NCBI GenBank assembly: GCA_039698075.1 | Contig: JBDKTJ010000006.1 | Span: forward strand, 1-21,530 | Direction of reading: 5' to 3' | Source of the DNA: JAJFVC01 sp039698075 | GTDB lineage: Bacteria > Planctomycetota > Planctomycetia > Pirellulales > Thermoguttaceae | Length of the DNA stretch: 21,530 nucleotides | In this document: positions 5,946 to 14,254 of the stretch, piece by piece | How the letters are laid out: each line of letters opens with the position of its first letter | Position numbering within the stretch: position 1 is the first letter of the stretch | Translations under genes and position numbers: made by a program | The notes under the pieces: generated by a model | Database searches by the model: none | Seen by the model: the letters and a program-made list of their open reading frames with translations, nothing else | What the model was told of the DNA's origin: nothing

Positions 5946-7562
5946 TCAGACGCTGCCGGCGACCGAGACGTGGCCGCTGGGGCATTCGACCAGGGCCGCC
6001 GGCGGACGCGAGACGAACTCGGCCAGTTGTTTGGCGCGGGCCGGGTGTTGCAGCGCTCGGACCGCCTTCACTTCGATCTGGCGCACCCGTTCCCGCGTGA
6101 CGGAGAAAATCTTGCCGACTTCCTCCAAGGTGTAAGAATAGCCGTCGGCCAAACCGTATCGCAGCCGAAGGATTTCCCGCTCGCGATAGTCGAGGCTTTC
6201 GAGCACTTCGGCGATCCGATCCTTCAGCGAGCTCCGGTTCATTCCTTCCAGCGGATCGGCTTCGCGATGGTCTTGCAGGAACTCGCCGAAGTACGTGTCG
6301 TCGTGTTCGCCGATCGGCTGGTCGAGCGACAGCGGTTGCCGAGCCATCCGCATGGCGCAGTGGGTTTCCTCGCACGACAGTCCGGCCGCGTCGGCGGTTT
6401 CTTCGAGCGTCGGCTCGCCGCCGCGCCGCTGGAACAGATCGCGGACGGCGTTGCGCACACGGCCCATGTTTTCGAGCATGTGGACCGGCAAGCGGATCGT
6501 GCGGCTGTGGTCGGCGATGGCTCGGGTGATCGCTTGGCGAATCCACCATGTGGCGTAGGTCGAGAACTTGAAGCCGCGAGCATACTCGAACTTGTCCACC
6601 GCCCGCATCAGTCCGGTGTTTCCTTCTTGAATCAGATCCAAAAAGCTCAGGCCGCGATTGCGATAGCATTTGGCGATCGAGACGACCAGCCGAAGGTTGC
6701 CGGCCGACAGTTCCCGCTTGGCGTCTTCGTAGCCTTGGGCCAGGCGGTCGATTCGGACCAAACGGCGCCGCAGCGTGGCCGGGCTTTCCTGGGCGGTCTG
6801 CATCAGTCGGCAAAGTTCGCTGCGAAGCTCGGCGGCGCGGGCCAGATCGTTTTCATCGCGGCATGGAACCGACAATTGCCGGCGGATCGCGTCCATCCGC
6901 TCCGAAATCGTCCGCAGTTTGACCAACAGCGGCTGCAAACGCTGCGTGCGAAGGCCCAATTCCTCGACCAGTCGGACGGCCTTCGCGCGGCGATTGAGCA
7001 ACCGCCGCCAAGCCTTGCGACGCAACGCGGCCGGCTGGCGACGGCTGATGGCCAAGTGAAAATCGCCCTTGTTCTGAAGCATTAAATGCCGCAAGGTCCG
7101 AACGTTCGGAACGAGCACCTTCAACAGCCGGGCCTTTTCGTCCAAATTGACCACCGACACCTCGATCGTACGGTCCAGACGCAGGTGTCCGTCGCGGATG
7201 TCTTCCAGCAACCGAATTGCCGCTTGAAGGATGAAATCGCTGGCCAACATGCACCGGCGATAGCGGCGTCGTCCACGCTCGATCTGTCGGGCGATCGCGC
7301 CTTCTTGTTGACGGTTGAGCAACGGAATCGAGCCCATCTGCGTCAGATAGACACGAACCGGATCGTCGATCGATTCCGTGTCGGCGGTCAACTCCGAGTC
7401 GGTCGACTCGTCCGAGGGTTCGTCGGAGGAATCGTCGTTGTGAAGGTCGCGGGGCTGTTCGTCCTCGTCGTCTTCAATCGGCGACCGGTCGAACGACTCC
7501 TCCAACAGCGAGGGATCTTCGGCGGGAATGCGATGGGCAGCGGTTTTCATGGTTTTTGACAA
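5946..7562 (-). CDS. rpoD: RpoD-type sigma-70 RNA polymerase sigma factor
   Basis: The product is 538 residues. An acidic N-terminus (about 15-66) precedes region 1.2 (DDPVRVYLTQMGSIPLLNR, 67-85), a long non-conserved insert (about 110-275), region 2 (281-352, with NLRLVVSIAKCY, DLIQEGNTGL, FKFSTYATWWIRQAI), region 3 (about 361-437) and region 4 (about 450-510, with the HTH EEVGKIFSVTRERVRQIE). The insert and the complete region 1.2 point to a primary or group 2 sigma rather than an ECF or flagellar sigma. A TTG at 7562 is preferred as start because GAGGA lies seven bases before it. An ATG at 7550 would give 534 residues without a good site. Planctomycetes often carry several RpoD paralogues, so whether this is the main one is open. 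Confidence 0.93.
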   Translation of the reverse strand: MSKTMKTAAHRIPAEDPSLLEESFDRSPIEDDEDEQPRDLHNDDSSDEPSDESTDSELTADTESIDDPVRVYLTQMGSIPLLNRQQEGAIARQIERGRRRYRRCMLASDFILQAAIRLLEDIRDGHLRLDRTIEVSVVNLDEKARLLKVLVPNVRTLRHLMLQNKGDFHLAISRRQPAALRRKAWRRLLNRRAKAVRLVEELGLRTQRLQPLLVKLRTISERMDAIRRQLSVPCRDENDLARAAELRSELCRLMQTAQESPATLRRRLVRIDRLAQGYEDAKRELSAGNLRLVVSIAKCYRNRGLSFLDLIQEGNTGLMRAVDKFEYARGFKFSTYATWWIRQAITRAIADHSRTIRLPVHMLENMGRVRNAVRDLFQRRGGEPTLEETADAAGLSCEETHCAMRMARQPLSLDQPIGEHDDTYFGEFLQDHREADPLEGMNRSSLKDRIAEVLESLDYREREILRLRYGLADGYSYTLEEVGKIFSVTRERVRQIEVKAVRALQHPARAKQLAEFVSRPPAALVECPSGHVSVAGSV

Positions 7563-8010
7563 GGCGACGTCCTCGAAAGCTCAGCGGCATGGTGACAACG
7601 GCGTGAACCGAGGAAAAGCACTTCTAGTGCCAAACCACGCCCGGCTTGCAGGGCTGGTTGCAACTAGTGGCGTTTCAACAGCTTACGACGATGTCCAAGG
7701 GATCGATTCCCGAGCCGTGGTCGGCGGGCGTTCGATTTGTTCATCAATGGCTTCGAGCGACGTTGCGTTTTGGCAGCATGCCCTCGCAAGAGAGGTTGCC
7801 GCCGCGACCCAAAATCCTGCACCGAAAGATCGATTTTGTCGAAAGCTAAGGTTCGAAACAGCCGGCGGCCCATCCGTGCGGCAGTCATCCGCGGGGGGGC
7901 GTCTGGGGCCCGATTGACGAACCGCCCCGATCCATCAACAATGAGTGGGTTGGCCCTATGGAGTGCTCCCTCGGGCCCGCGGACTTTCGAGCCCCAGGAT
8001 TTTTTGCCCC
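7563..8010. other. 448-base divergent spacer between the sigma factor gene and glyA
   Basis: No convincing protein gene is seen here; the long frames crossing it are shadows with improbable compositions. It must hold the promoters of both flanking genes. A plausible glyA promoter is annotated separately. A five-base hairpin (GCACT 7618-7622, AGTGC 7626-7630) lies about 55 bases upstream of the sigma factor start. A run of seven G (7893-7899) and a GGGGC/GCCCC pair (7905-7909, 7924-7928) sit near the glyA promoter. I found no match by eye to a known riboswitch, 6S, SRP, tmRNA or RNase P core. Confidence 0.4.
7914..7942 (+). promoter_or_regulatory. Putative glyA promoter
   Basis: TTGACG (7914-7919, five of six to the -35 consensus) and AACAAT (7937-7942, four of six to the -10 consensus) are separated by 17 bases. 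The expected transcript start near 7949 leaves a leader of about 60 bases before the glyA ATG. The -35 box lies within the loop of the GGGGC/GCCCC inverted repeat. Confidence 0.38.
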
Positions 8011-9258
<1,248 letters not shown>

Positions 9259-9283
9259 CGAATCCTTTTGCAGGGAGGGTGTT

Positions 9284-9442
9284 ATGTCCGACCATTGCCC
9301 GAAGGAACCGTTTGGAGGATCTGCGGCGTTGTGGTATCTAAATAAAACCGAGGAAAACCGAAAGTTCTGCAATCGAGAAAACCACGCAATTGTCGGCGGT
9401 CTTCGCCCGCCGCCACTTTCGCTATTGTGTGGACCTATTTAG
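9284..9442 (+). CDS. Doubtful small ORF (52 residues) with a strong ribosome binding site
   Basis: The ATG at 9284 follows a near-perfect Shine-Dalgarno run, GGGAGGG at 9273-9279, stronger than most sites in this window. It lies 25 bases after the glyA stop. The product is 52 residues, beginning MSDHCPKEPF, with no recognisable domain; it has three cysteines and a proline-rich end. It overlaps the next ORF by 16 bases. A six-base hairpin (CGGCGG 9394-9399, CCGCCG 9407-9412) lies inside it and may instead be a glyA termination or processing structure. No other support is visible. Confidence 0.25.
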   Translation: MSDHCPKEPFGGSAALWYLNKTEENRKFCNRENHAIVGGLRPPPLSLLCGPI

Positions 9443-9678
9443 CCATTTTGGCGACGTTCTTGCCAAGCGGAGCATTGACCGGAATCCTTCTTGGTCTCAT
9501 CAGTGACTTTGGATTCGAGCACACAGTGGACAACATTCGGGCTAATCCAGAGATTTTTGCCAGCCAGTACGCGGGGGTTTTGGTTTACAGTGCTTGGATT
9601 GGCTTGATAGGCCTGATCGCTGGGGGCGTTGTCATGACCGTTCTGTTAAGGCGGACCCGATTACGCGAGTCAGCTTGA
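9427..9678 (+). CDS. Small hypothetical membrane protein
   Basis: The 83-residue product has two hydrophobic stretches, about residues 2-26 (WTYLAILATFLPSGALTGIL) and 48-74 (YAGVLVYSAWIGLIGLIAGG), and a basic tail (LRRTRLRE). That pattern fits a two-helix inner-membrane protein. The start is a GTG at 9427 with no clear ribosome binding site; no better start exists, as an in-frame stop lies at 9343-9345. Its bases look less GC-rich at third positions than the neighbours, which may mean recent acquisition or a spurious frame. Its stop overlaps the -35 box of the mazEF promoter. The family is not recognised. Confidence 0.45.
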   Translation: MWTYLAILATFLPSGALTGILLGLISDFGFEHTVDNIRANPEIFASQYAGVLVYSAWIGLIGLIAGGVVMTVLLRRTRLRESA

Positions 9679-9710
9679 CTTTTCTAGGTAGGTTGGCTAT
9701 ACATTGTATA
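9675..9710 (+). promoter_or_regulatory. mazEF promoter with overlapping palindromic operator
   Basis: TTGACT (9675-9680) and TATACA (9698-9703) are separated by 17 bases, a good sigma-70-type promoter. A perfect inverted repeat, TATACA (9698-9703), one central T, TGTATA (9705-9710), covers the -10 box. AbrB-fold antitoxins such as MazE bind palindromes in their own promoters, alone or with the toxin, so this is the likely autoregulatory operator. The transcript would start near 9710, about 30 bases before the mazE start. Confidence 0.6.
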
Positions 9711-9742
9711 TCCAACGCGCGATAGGCCAAGGGAGGCAACCC

Positions 9743-9991
9743 ATGGTGACCAAAGTTCAAAGCTGGGGCAACAGTCAGGGATTGCGGCTGAGCAAGCAGG
9801 TGTTGGCGGAAGCGAGCGTCACGGTGGGCGATACGGTGGACGTGACCGTCCGCGACGGCGCGATTGTGATTACGCCCGTTCGGCCGCCGCGTGGAAAAAT
9901 CAGCCTTCGGTCGCTGGTTGCCCAAATTCCAAAGGGTTACAGGCCGAAAGAAGCGGACTGGGGACCCCGTGTTGGGCGGGAGGCGTGGTGA
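9743..9991 (+). CDS. mazE: MazE-type antitoxin (SpoVT/AbrB-fold DNA-binding domain)
   Basis: The 82-residue product starts MVTKVQSWGNSQGLRLSKQV, the typical MazE swapped-hairpin AbrB fold (residues 1-48, through the GAIVITPV strand). The remaining half (RPPRGKISLRSLVAQIPKGY to the end) is the flexible arm that in this family wraps around and neutralises the toxin. The ATG at 9743 is chosen over an upstream frame start at 9704 because GGGAGG lies at 9731-9736 and because the fold begins there. The toxin gene follows after three bases. The protein probably represses its own operon through the palindrome at 9698-9710. Confidence 0.88.
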   Translation: MVTKVQSWGNSQGLRLSKQVLAEASVTVGDTVDVTVRDGAIVITPVRPPRGKISLRSLVAQIPKGYRPKEADWGPRVGREAW

Positions 9992-9994
9992 AAC

Positions 9995-10327
9995 ATGGCC
10001 TATGTCCCGCGCAAAGGTGATTTGATCGCCGTTTCGTTTGATCCGCAGTCGGGTCACGAACAATGGGGCCGTCGGCCGGCGCTGGTCGTCAGCAACGACT
10101 TGTTCAATAAGCATACGGGGTTGGCGATGGTGTGTCCCGTGACGAATACCCGTCGCGATTTTCCGTTTCATGTGCCGGTTGGCGACGATTCCGTTTTGAC
10201 GGGTTTTGTGATGGTCGAACAAGTGAAGTCGATTGACTTTACGGCGCGAAAGGCCAGGAAAATTAGTCGTGCGTCGGCGGCGGTTTTGGAACAGGTGCTG
10301 TCGCTGTTGGAGGCGTGCGTGTTTTAA
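9995..10327 (+). CDS. mazF: MazF/PemK-family endoribonuclease toxin
   Basis: The 110-residue product is full length for MazF. Typical blocks are YVPRKGDLIAVSFDPQSGHEQWGRRPALVVSN near the N-terminus (loop with the active-site arginine region), then GLAMVCPVTNT, the FPFHVPV strand and VMVEQVKSIDFTARKA. MazF enzymes cut mRNA at short sequence-specific sites in the cytoplasm and are silenced by MazE. The start is three bases after the mazE stop, indicating translational coupling. All segments appear intact, so an active toxin is expected. The cleavage sequence cannot be predicted. The pair may be a stress module or a remnant of a mobile element; no integrase or repeats flank it. Confidence 0.94.
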   Translation: MAYVPRKGDLIAVSFDPQSGHEQWGRRPALVVSNDLFNKHTGLAMVCPVTNTRRDFPFHVPVGDDSVLTGFVMVEQVKSIDFTARKARKISRASAAVLEQVLSLLEACVF

Positions 10328-10356
10328 GCCATTTGTCGTTGTCGTCGTGGGACAGC

Positions 10357-10372
10357 TTCAGGGGGGCCTGAA
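10357..10372 (+). terminator. Hairpin after mazEF, possible terminator
   Basis: TTCAGG (10357-10362) pairs with CCTGAA (10367-10372) around a GGGG loop, 30 bases after the mazF stop. There is no T-run, so intrinsic termination is uncertain. Confidence 0.3.
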
Positions 10373-10515
10373 AGTGTCTTGTGGAGGCGATCGGTACGAT
10401 TCATAGCGAAAGCAGCGGTTGGCACAGGCCAGCAATCGTTGCGCGGTTCGAAAGCGGTCGCCAACTTTGGCTTTTGTGGTTTTATGAGAATCCGAACCAA
10501 CTCGTGAGCGAGACC

Positions 10516-10962
10516 ATGTCCAAAAGCAAAATCCTCATCGCCGACGACAATGCCCCTAATGTTGAATTGTTGGAGGCCTATTTGGACGGGCTCGATTGCG
10601 AAATCGCCGTGGCCGTCGACGGCCGCGACACGCTGACCAAGGTGGCCGAGTTCCAGCCCGACCTGATCCTGCTGGACATCATGATGCCCAAGCTCAGCGG
10701 GTTCGAGGTCTGCAAAACCCTAAAACGCGATCCGACGACCAAACAGATCATGATCCTGATGGTCACGGCCTTGAATGAGCTTGGCGACATTGAGCGGGCC
10801 GTGGCCGCCGGCTGCGACGACTTCCTGAGCAAGCCGGTCAACAAGGTCGAGTTGCTCAAGCGCATCGAAAACATGCTCAAGCTGCGGCAAGTGACCGACG
10901 AGTTGGAGCGGCTGCGACGCTACATCGACAGCATGGAAGAGCCGCCGACAGAGCGAGCGTAA
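10516..10962 (+). CDS. Single-domain response regulator (CheY-like receiver)
   Basis: The 148-residue product is a receiver domain: acidic pair D10-D11, phospho-acceptor D54 in LILLDIMMP, T84 in MVTA, and K106 in SKPVN. All key residues are present. A short helical tail follows (TDELERLRRYIDSMEE), but there is no output domain. Such proteins are phosphorylated by a histidine kinase and act through protein contacts. No kinase gene is nearby, so it is an orphan in this window. The frame is open upstream to 10381, but the receiver fold starts at the ATG at 10516; a GTG at 10504 is an alternative. It converges on the FHA gene with five bases between stops. Confidence 0.94.
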   Translation: MSKSKILIADDNAPNVELLEAYLDGLDCEIAVAVDGRDTLTKVAEFQPDLILLDIMMPKLSGFEVCKTLKRDPTTKQIMILMVTALNELGDIERAVAAGCDDFLSKPVNKVELLKRIENMLKLRQVTDELERLRRYIDSMEEPPTERA

Positions 10963-10967
10963 CGCCA

Positions 10968-11504
10968 TCACCCTAAGTCGTCGAAAATGTCGTCGAACAA
11001 TTCGTCCGGCGACGCGGGCTTCAGCGGAGATTTCGTCTCGTCGGCGGCGCTCTTGTCGGCCGGCTTCTCGATGAGGGTCTGGTTGCCCGGCGATGGGGAC
11101 GATTTGCCCGAGGCGACCAGCGTCGGCGATTGGACGGCCGCCACGGTCGGCGTCGGGCGGTCGAACGAGCCGTCATCGGCCGGCACGGCGGCGGGCAGTT
11201 TCTGTCGGTCGCCCGCGTAATCGTATTCGGCCCGAAACGTCAGCGGTCCGATCGTGAATTCGGCGTCCGGCAGCAGGGGCGACTCTTTGATCCGGCGGCC
11301 GTCGATCAGCGTTCCATTCAGCGAACCGCAGTCTCGGACCATCAACAGCCCGTCGGTCTCGAACAGTTCGCAGTGGTGGCGGCTGACCATCGGATGACCG
11401 ATCTTCAAGCCGGCATCCCGACCCCGTCCGATCACCAAAGGCAGCTTCAGCCCAATCTTTTTCTTGCTTGCTTTGCCGCCGACCACCAGCAAAAAGGCTT
11501 TCAT
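10968..11504 (-). CDS. FHA-domain protein with an acidic, low-complexity C-terminal tail
   Basis: The 178-residue product has an N-terminal FHA domain (about 1-95) with the phosphothreonine-binding signature: G26-R27, S41-R-H-H44, and N63-G64 in GSLNGTLIDG. FHA domains bind phosphothreonine peptides, generally made by Ser/Thr kinases, which planctomycetes have in large numbers. The C-terminal half is proline- and serine-rich and ends in an acidic segment, ELFDDIFDDLG, which may be a docking motif. No signal peptide is seen, so it is probably cytoplasmic. The frame continues to 11558, but the ATG at 11504 fits the domain start; ATGs at 11513 (a three-codon frame) and 11504 overlap. The partner is unknown. 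Confidence 0.92.
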   Translation of the reverse strand: MKAFLLVVGGKASKKKIGLKLPLVIGRGRDAGLKIGHPMVSRHHCELFETDGLLMVRDCGSLNGTLIDGRRIKESPLLPDAEFTIGPLTFRAEYDYAGDRQKLPAAVPADDGSFDRPTPTVAAVQSPTLVASGKSSPSPGNQTLIEKPADKSAADETKSPLKPASPDELFDDIFDDLG

Positions 11505-11805
11505 GTCTTCATGGTAATCTAGGAAAACATGCAAAGCAACGGGTTGTATGACAGACAAACAGACAAGCGGAACTTATTCCGGTCTGGTCGAGGATTGGCG
11601 GTTTCGGGGGCAGGCTCGGGGGCTGGCCCACGGGAATACGTGAGAGAGTAGCCCACACGAGGGGTTTTTGGCGTTCTATTGCTAAAATTTTCGATCGATC
11701 GATCAATTGCACTTGAACCGTGCCGACGGGAGCCTATAATTTCGGGACTCGCCCCATGTGAGACGGCCCCCGTTTTTAAGCGAATCGGGCCTCTCTGGGC
11801 TTGTT
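11505..11805. other. 301-base divergent spacer with the tRNA-Gly promoter
   Basis: No protein gene is supported. It contains the starting region of the FHA gene (minus strand) and the promoter of the tRNA gene (annotated separately). A short CGAT tandem run at about 11692-11704, next to an AAAATTTT block, gives a self-complementary A/T-rich stretch just upstream of the -35 box; it may be an upstream activating or bending element. Confidence 0.4.
11713..11740 (+). promoter_or_regulatory. Promoter of tRNA-Gly (and possibly tig)
   Basis: TTGAAC (11713-11718) and a perfect TATAAT (11735-11740) are separated by 16 bases. This is the best -10 box in the window, as expected for a stable RNA gene. 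The transcript should start near 11747, leaving a 5' leader of about 59 bases to be removed by RNase P. With no separate promoter obvious before tig, the same transcript may run on into it. Confidence 0.55.
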
Positions 11806-11878
11806 GCGGGTGTAGCTCAGTTGGTAGAGCACGACGTTGCCAACGTCGTTGTCGTGGGTTCGAACCCCATCACCCGCT
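11806..11878 (+). tRNA. tRNA-Gly (anticodon GCC)
   Basis: A complete cloverleaf can be drawn. The acceptor stem is GCGGGTG (11806-11812) with CACCCGC (11871-11877), seven perfect pairs. The D arm is GCTC/GAGC (11815-11818, 11827-11830). The anticodon stem is CGACG/CGTCG (11832-11836, 11844-11848) with loop TTGCCAA and anticodon GCC at 11839-11841. The T arm is GTGGG/CCCAT with TTCGAAC. The discriminator is T at 11878, as usual for tRNA-Gly. The next bases are CC then T, so the full CCA end is not encoded and must be added enzymatically. Confidence 0.98.
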
Positions 11879-11917
11879 CCTTCACGAATGACGATATTTT
11901 CACACCGTGGCTTGATT

Positions 11918-13456
11918 ATGTCCGACACCGACCAGCGCGAAGAAACCCAGGGCGAACTGAATTCCGAGACCAACGCCGCGGCGGAAGTCGAAAAGCAGCG
12001 ATTGGCGCTGGAGGTGAAGGTCGACGAGCGCAGCACCTGCGAGCGCCACGTCACGGTGACCATCCCCCACGAGGACATCGATCGATACTTCGATAAGGAG
12101 TTCAGTGAGTTGATGCCGACGGCTCACGTGCCGGGTTTCCGGCCGGGTCGGGCGCCTCGCAAGCTGGTCGAAAATCGCTTCCGTAAGGAGTTGGCCGGGA
12201 AGGTCAAGAGCGAGCTGTTGATGGACAGCCTCGGGCAGGTCAACGACGAGCAGAAGCTGTCGGCGATCAGCGAGCCGGAATTCGATTTGGAGGCGGTCGA
12301 GCTGCCCGACGAGGGTTCGCTCACCTTCGAGTTTGATATTGAGGTTCGGCCGGAGTTCGAGTTGCCCCAATGGAAGGGGCTGGCGATCGAGAAGCCGGTC
12401 CGCGAGTTCGCCGACGCCGATGTGGACCAGACGCTTCAAGACATCCTGTCGCGTCGCGGCCGGTTGGTTCCGCACGACGGGCCGGCCGCCTCGGGCGATT
12501 ACATCACGGCCAATCTGACCTTCAAGCACGACGACAAGGTGTTGTCGAGCGCCGACGAGGAAGTGATCCGGATTCGTCCGACGCTGAGCTTCCGCGACGG
12601 CAAGATCGAGCATTTCGACACGTTGATGTCGGGCGTTCGGGCGGGCGAGACCCGCGAGGGCGAGATTCAACTGAGCGAGGACGCCCCGAACGTCGAGCTG
12701 CGCGGCAAAACGGCCCATGCCGTCTTCAAGGTGTTGGAAGTCAAGAAGTTGGAAGTGCCCGAGCTGAGCCCCGAATTGCTCGAAGAGCTGGGCGGTTTCC
12801 AGGATGAGGCCGAGCTGCGCGACGCCATTCGCGACCAGTTGGCTCGCCAGTTGGAATACGAACAACATCGTCGCGCCCGGGAGCAGATCACGAAGGCCCT
12901 GACCGTGGCGGCCAGTTGGGAGTTGCCGCCCGATTTGCTGCGTCGGCAGAGCCATCGCGAGTTGCAGCGGGCGGTGATGGAGTTGCAGCGGAGCGGTTTC
13001 AGCGACGAAATGATTCACGCCCACGAAAACGCCTTGCGTCAGAACGCGACGGCTTCGACGGCCCAAGCGCTGAAAGAGCACTTCATTCTCGAGCGGATCG
13101 CCGAGGACGAGAAGATCGAGGCGGACGAAAACGATTACGAGGCGGAAGTCCGGCTGATCGCGGCCCAAAGCGGCGAGTCGGCCCGTCGGGTTCGGGCCCG
13201 GCTGGAGAAGGGCGGCTCGATGGACGTGTTGCGAAACCAGATCATCGAACGCAAGGTGATCGAGCGCATTTTGGAAAATGCGAAGTTCAAGGAAACGCCC
13301 TACGAGTTCCGCCGCGCCGACGAGGAAGCGATCGATCAGACCGCCGGCGGAGGCCAGCAGACCGACATTCCTGACGCCAAGTACGACGAGGGCGAGAAGG
13401 TGCCCGAAGGGAAGGCCGAAGGGCATGGGACGGGGGGCGAGAAGAAAGGCGTCTGA
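11918..13456 (+). CDS. tig: Trigger factor (ribosome-associated chaperone)
   Basis: The 512-residue product is a trigger factor. An acidic N-terminal extension (about 1-28) precedes the ribosome-binding domain, whose signature GFRPGRAP is at residues 73-80. A central FKBP-type peptidyl-prolyl isomerase region (about 190-275, SGDYITANLTF ... GKTAHAVFKVLEV) is followed by the long helical chaperone domain. The protein ends in a charged tail beyond the usual family length of about 430-470 residues. It binds nascent chains at the ribosome exit. The frame is open through the tRNA; the ATG at 11918 is chosen because it gives the shortest sensible N-terminus, while the ATG at 11888 would lie only 10 bases after the tRNA. 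The two clpP genes follow, the usual tig-clp association. Confidence 0.94.
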   Translation: MSDTDQREETQGELNSETNAAAEVEKQRLALEVKVDERSTCERHVTVTIPHEDIDRYFDKEFSELMPTAHVPGFRPGRAPRKLVENRFRKELAGKVKSELLMDSLGQVNDEQKLSAISEPEFDLEAVELPDEGSLTFEFDIEVRPEFELPQWKGLAIEKPVREFADADVDQTLQDILSRRGRLVPHDGPAASGDYITANLTFKHDDKVLSSADEEVIRIRPTLSFRDGKIEHFDTLMSGVRAGETREGEIQLSEDAPNVELRGKTAHAVFKVLEVKKLEVPELSPELLEELGGFQDEAELRDAIRDQLARQLEYEQHRRAREQITKALTVAASWELPPDLLRRQSHRELQRAVMELQRSGFSDEMIHAHENALRQNATASTAQALKEHFILERIAEDEKIEADENDYEAEVRLIAAQSGESARRVRARLEKGGSMDVLRNQIIERKVIERILENAKFKETPYEFRRADEEAIDQTAGGGQQTDIPDAKYDEGEKVPEGKAEGHGTGGEKKGV

Positions 13457-13472
13457 CGCCCGCGCGTCGGAC
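13451..13472 (+). terminator. Strong hairpin over the tig stop codon, probable terminator
   Basis: A nine-base stem with one G-T pair, 13451-13459 with 13464-13472, closes on a CCGC loop and includes the TGA of tig. The following bases are T- and C-rich but lack a clean T-run. It could end part of the tig transcripts or protect the mRNA end. Confidence 0.42.
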
Positions 13473-13554
13473 TTCGACTTCTCCTACGCAGTGTGACATG
13501 GACGAAACATGGACGTTCGTGGAGCGGTCGCCGACATGGGCGGCTGGTTCCGGC

Positions 13555-13587
13555 TTCTAATCCCCAACCCCAATCCCCAAATCTCTA
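13555..13587 (+). repeat. C-rich telomere-like tract directly before the first clpP
   Basis: An irregular run of AATCCCC/AACCCC units ends at the clpP start codon. It replaces any Shine-Dalgarno site. A related tract precedes the second clpP at 14255-14276. Units of this kind (TAATCCC/AACCCC) occur as short intergenic repeats in planctomycete genomes in my experience; the frequency in this genome is unknown. Confidence 0.5.
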
Positions 13588-14223
13588 ATGATGAGTGATT
13601 TTTCTCGGCCTGCGGTCGTCGATCCGCGGTTGAACTATCGCGATTATCAGCGCCAGCGGCAGATGACCCTCGGCGATCTGTTGCTGGAAAACCGGATCAT
13701 CCTGTTGCAAGGCGAAATCCACGACGGCAACGCCAACGAATTGGTGATGAAGCTGTTGTATCTGCAAAGCGAGAATCGCCGCAAGGACATCCATTTTTAC
13801 ATCAACTCGCCCGGCGGGAGCGTCAGTGCGACGCTGGCCATCTACGACACGATGCAGATCCTCAGTTGCCCGGTGGCGACCTACTGCGTCGGGTTGGCGG
13901 CCAGCGGCGGCGCGGTCCTTCTGGCCGGCGGCGCCAAAGGCAAGCGGTTCGCGCTGCCCAACGCCAAGGTCATGATCCACCAGCCCTACGGCCAGGTGGG
14001 CGGCCAGGTGTCCGACATCGAAATCCAAGCCAACGAAATCCTGCACACCCGCGAGGTGTTGAACTCGATCTTGGCCAACCACACCGGTCAGCCGATCGAG
14101 CGGATCGCGAAGGACACGGACCGCGATTTTTACATGACCGCCGAGCAGGCCAAGGAATACGGAGTGGTCGACGACATCCTCACCAAACAAAAAGCGGAAG
14201 TCGGCGAGGAGGACGAGAAGTGA
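13588..14223 (+). CDS. clpP: ATP-dependent Clp protease proteolytic subunit, first (divergent) paralogue
   Basis: The 211-residue product is a ClpP serine protease. The triad has the standard spacing: S106 (AASGGA), H131 (MIHQP) and D180 (DTDRD). The FYINSPGGSVSA strand-turn is intact. It differs from canonical ClpP in having GLAASGGA where the family usually has GQAASMGA, in its N-terminus (YRDYQRQRQMTLGDLLLENR) and in an acidic tail. ClpP forms tetradecameric barrels fed by ClpX or ClpA/C ATPases; with a second ClpP next door, a hetero-oligomer of two rings is possible. The start is ATG-ATG at 13588, without a ribosome binding site. Confidence 0.95.
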   Translation: MMSDFSRPAVVDPRLNYRDYQRQRQMTLGDLLLENRIILLQGEIHDGNANELVMKLLYLQSENRRKDIHFYINSPGGSVSATLAIYDTMQILSCPVATYCVGLAASGGAVLLAGGAKGKRFALPNAKVMIHQPYGQVGGQVSDIEIQANEILHTREVLNSILANHTGQPIERIAKDTDRDFYMTAEQAKEYGVVDDILTKQKAEVGEEDEK

Positions 14224-14248
14224 CGGGCGGTTGCGTCCGGGCGTTTTT
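14224..14248 (+). terminator. Intrinsic-terminator-like hairpin between the two clpP genes
   Basis: CGGGCG (14224-14229) pairs with CGTCCG (14234-14239), with one G-T pair, around a GTTG loop. A GGCG and then five T (14244-14248) follow. It begins immediately after the TGA of the first clpP, so it may end or attenuate transcription into the second. Confidence 0.42.
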
Positions 14249-14254
14249 CGTCGC

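Noticed and set aside
5856..7085. Plus-strand frame of 409 residues opposite the sigma factor
   Set aside because: It is antisense to an unmistakable sigma-70 coding sequence.
9675..10327. mazEF region as part of a mobile element or prophage
   Set aside because: No integrase, transposase, flanking direct repeats or tRNA attachment site is visible around it.
11692..11704. CGAT tandem run before the tRNA promoter as a repeat array
   Set aside because: Only about three units; too short to be called an array, mentioned only as part of the spacer.
11900..13426. Minus-strand frame of 508 residues opposite tig
   Set aside because: Long only because of the codon bias of tig; no recognisable domain.
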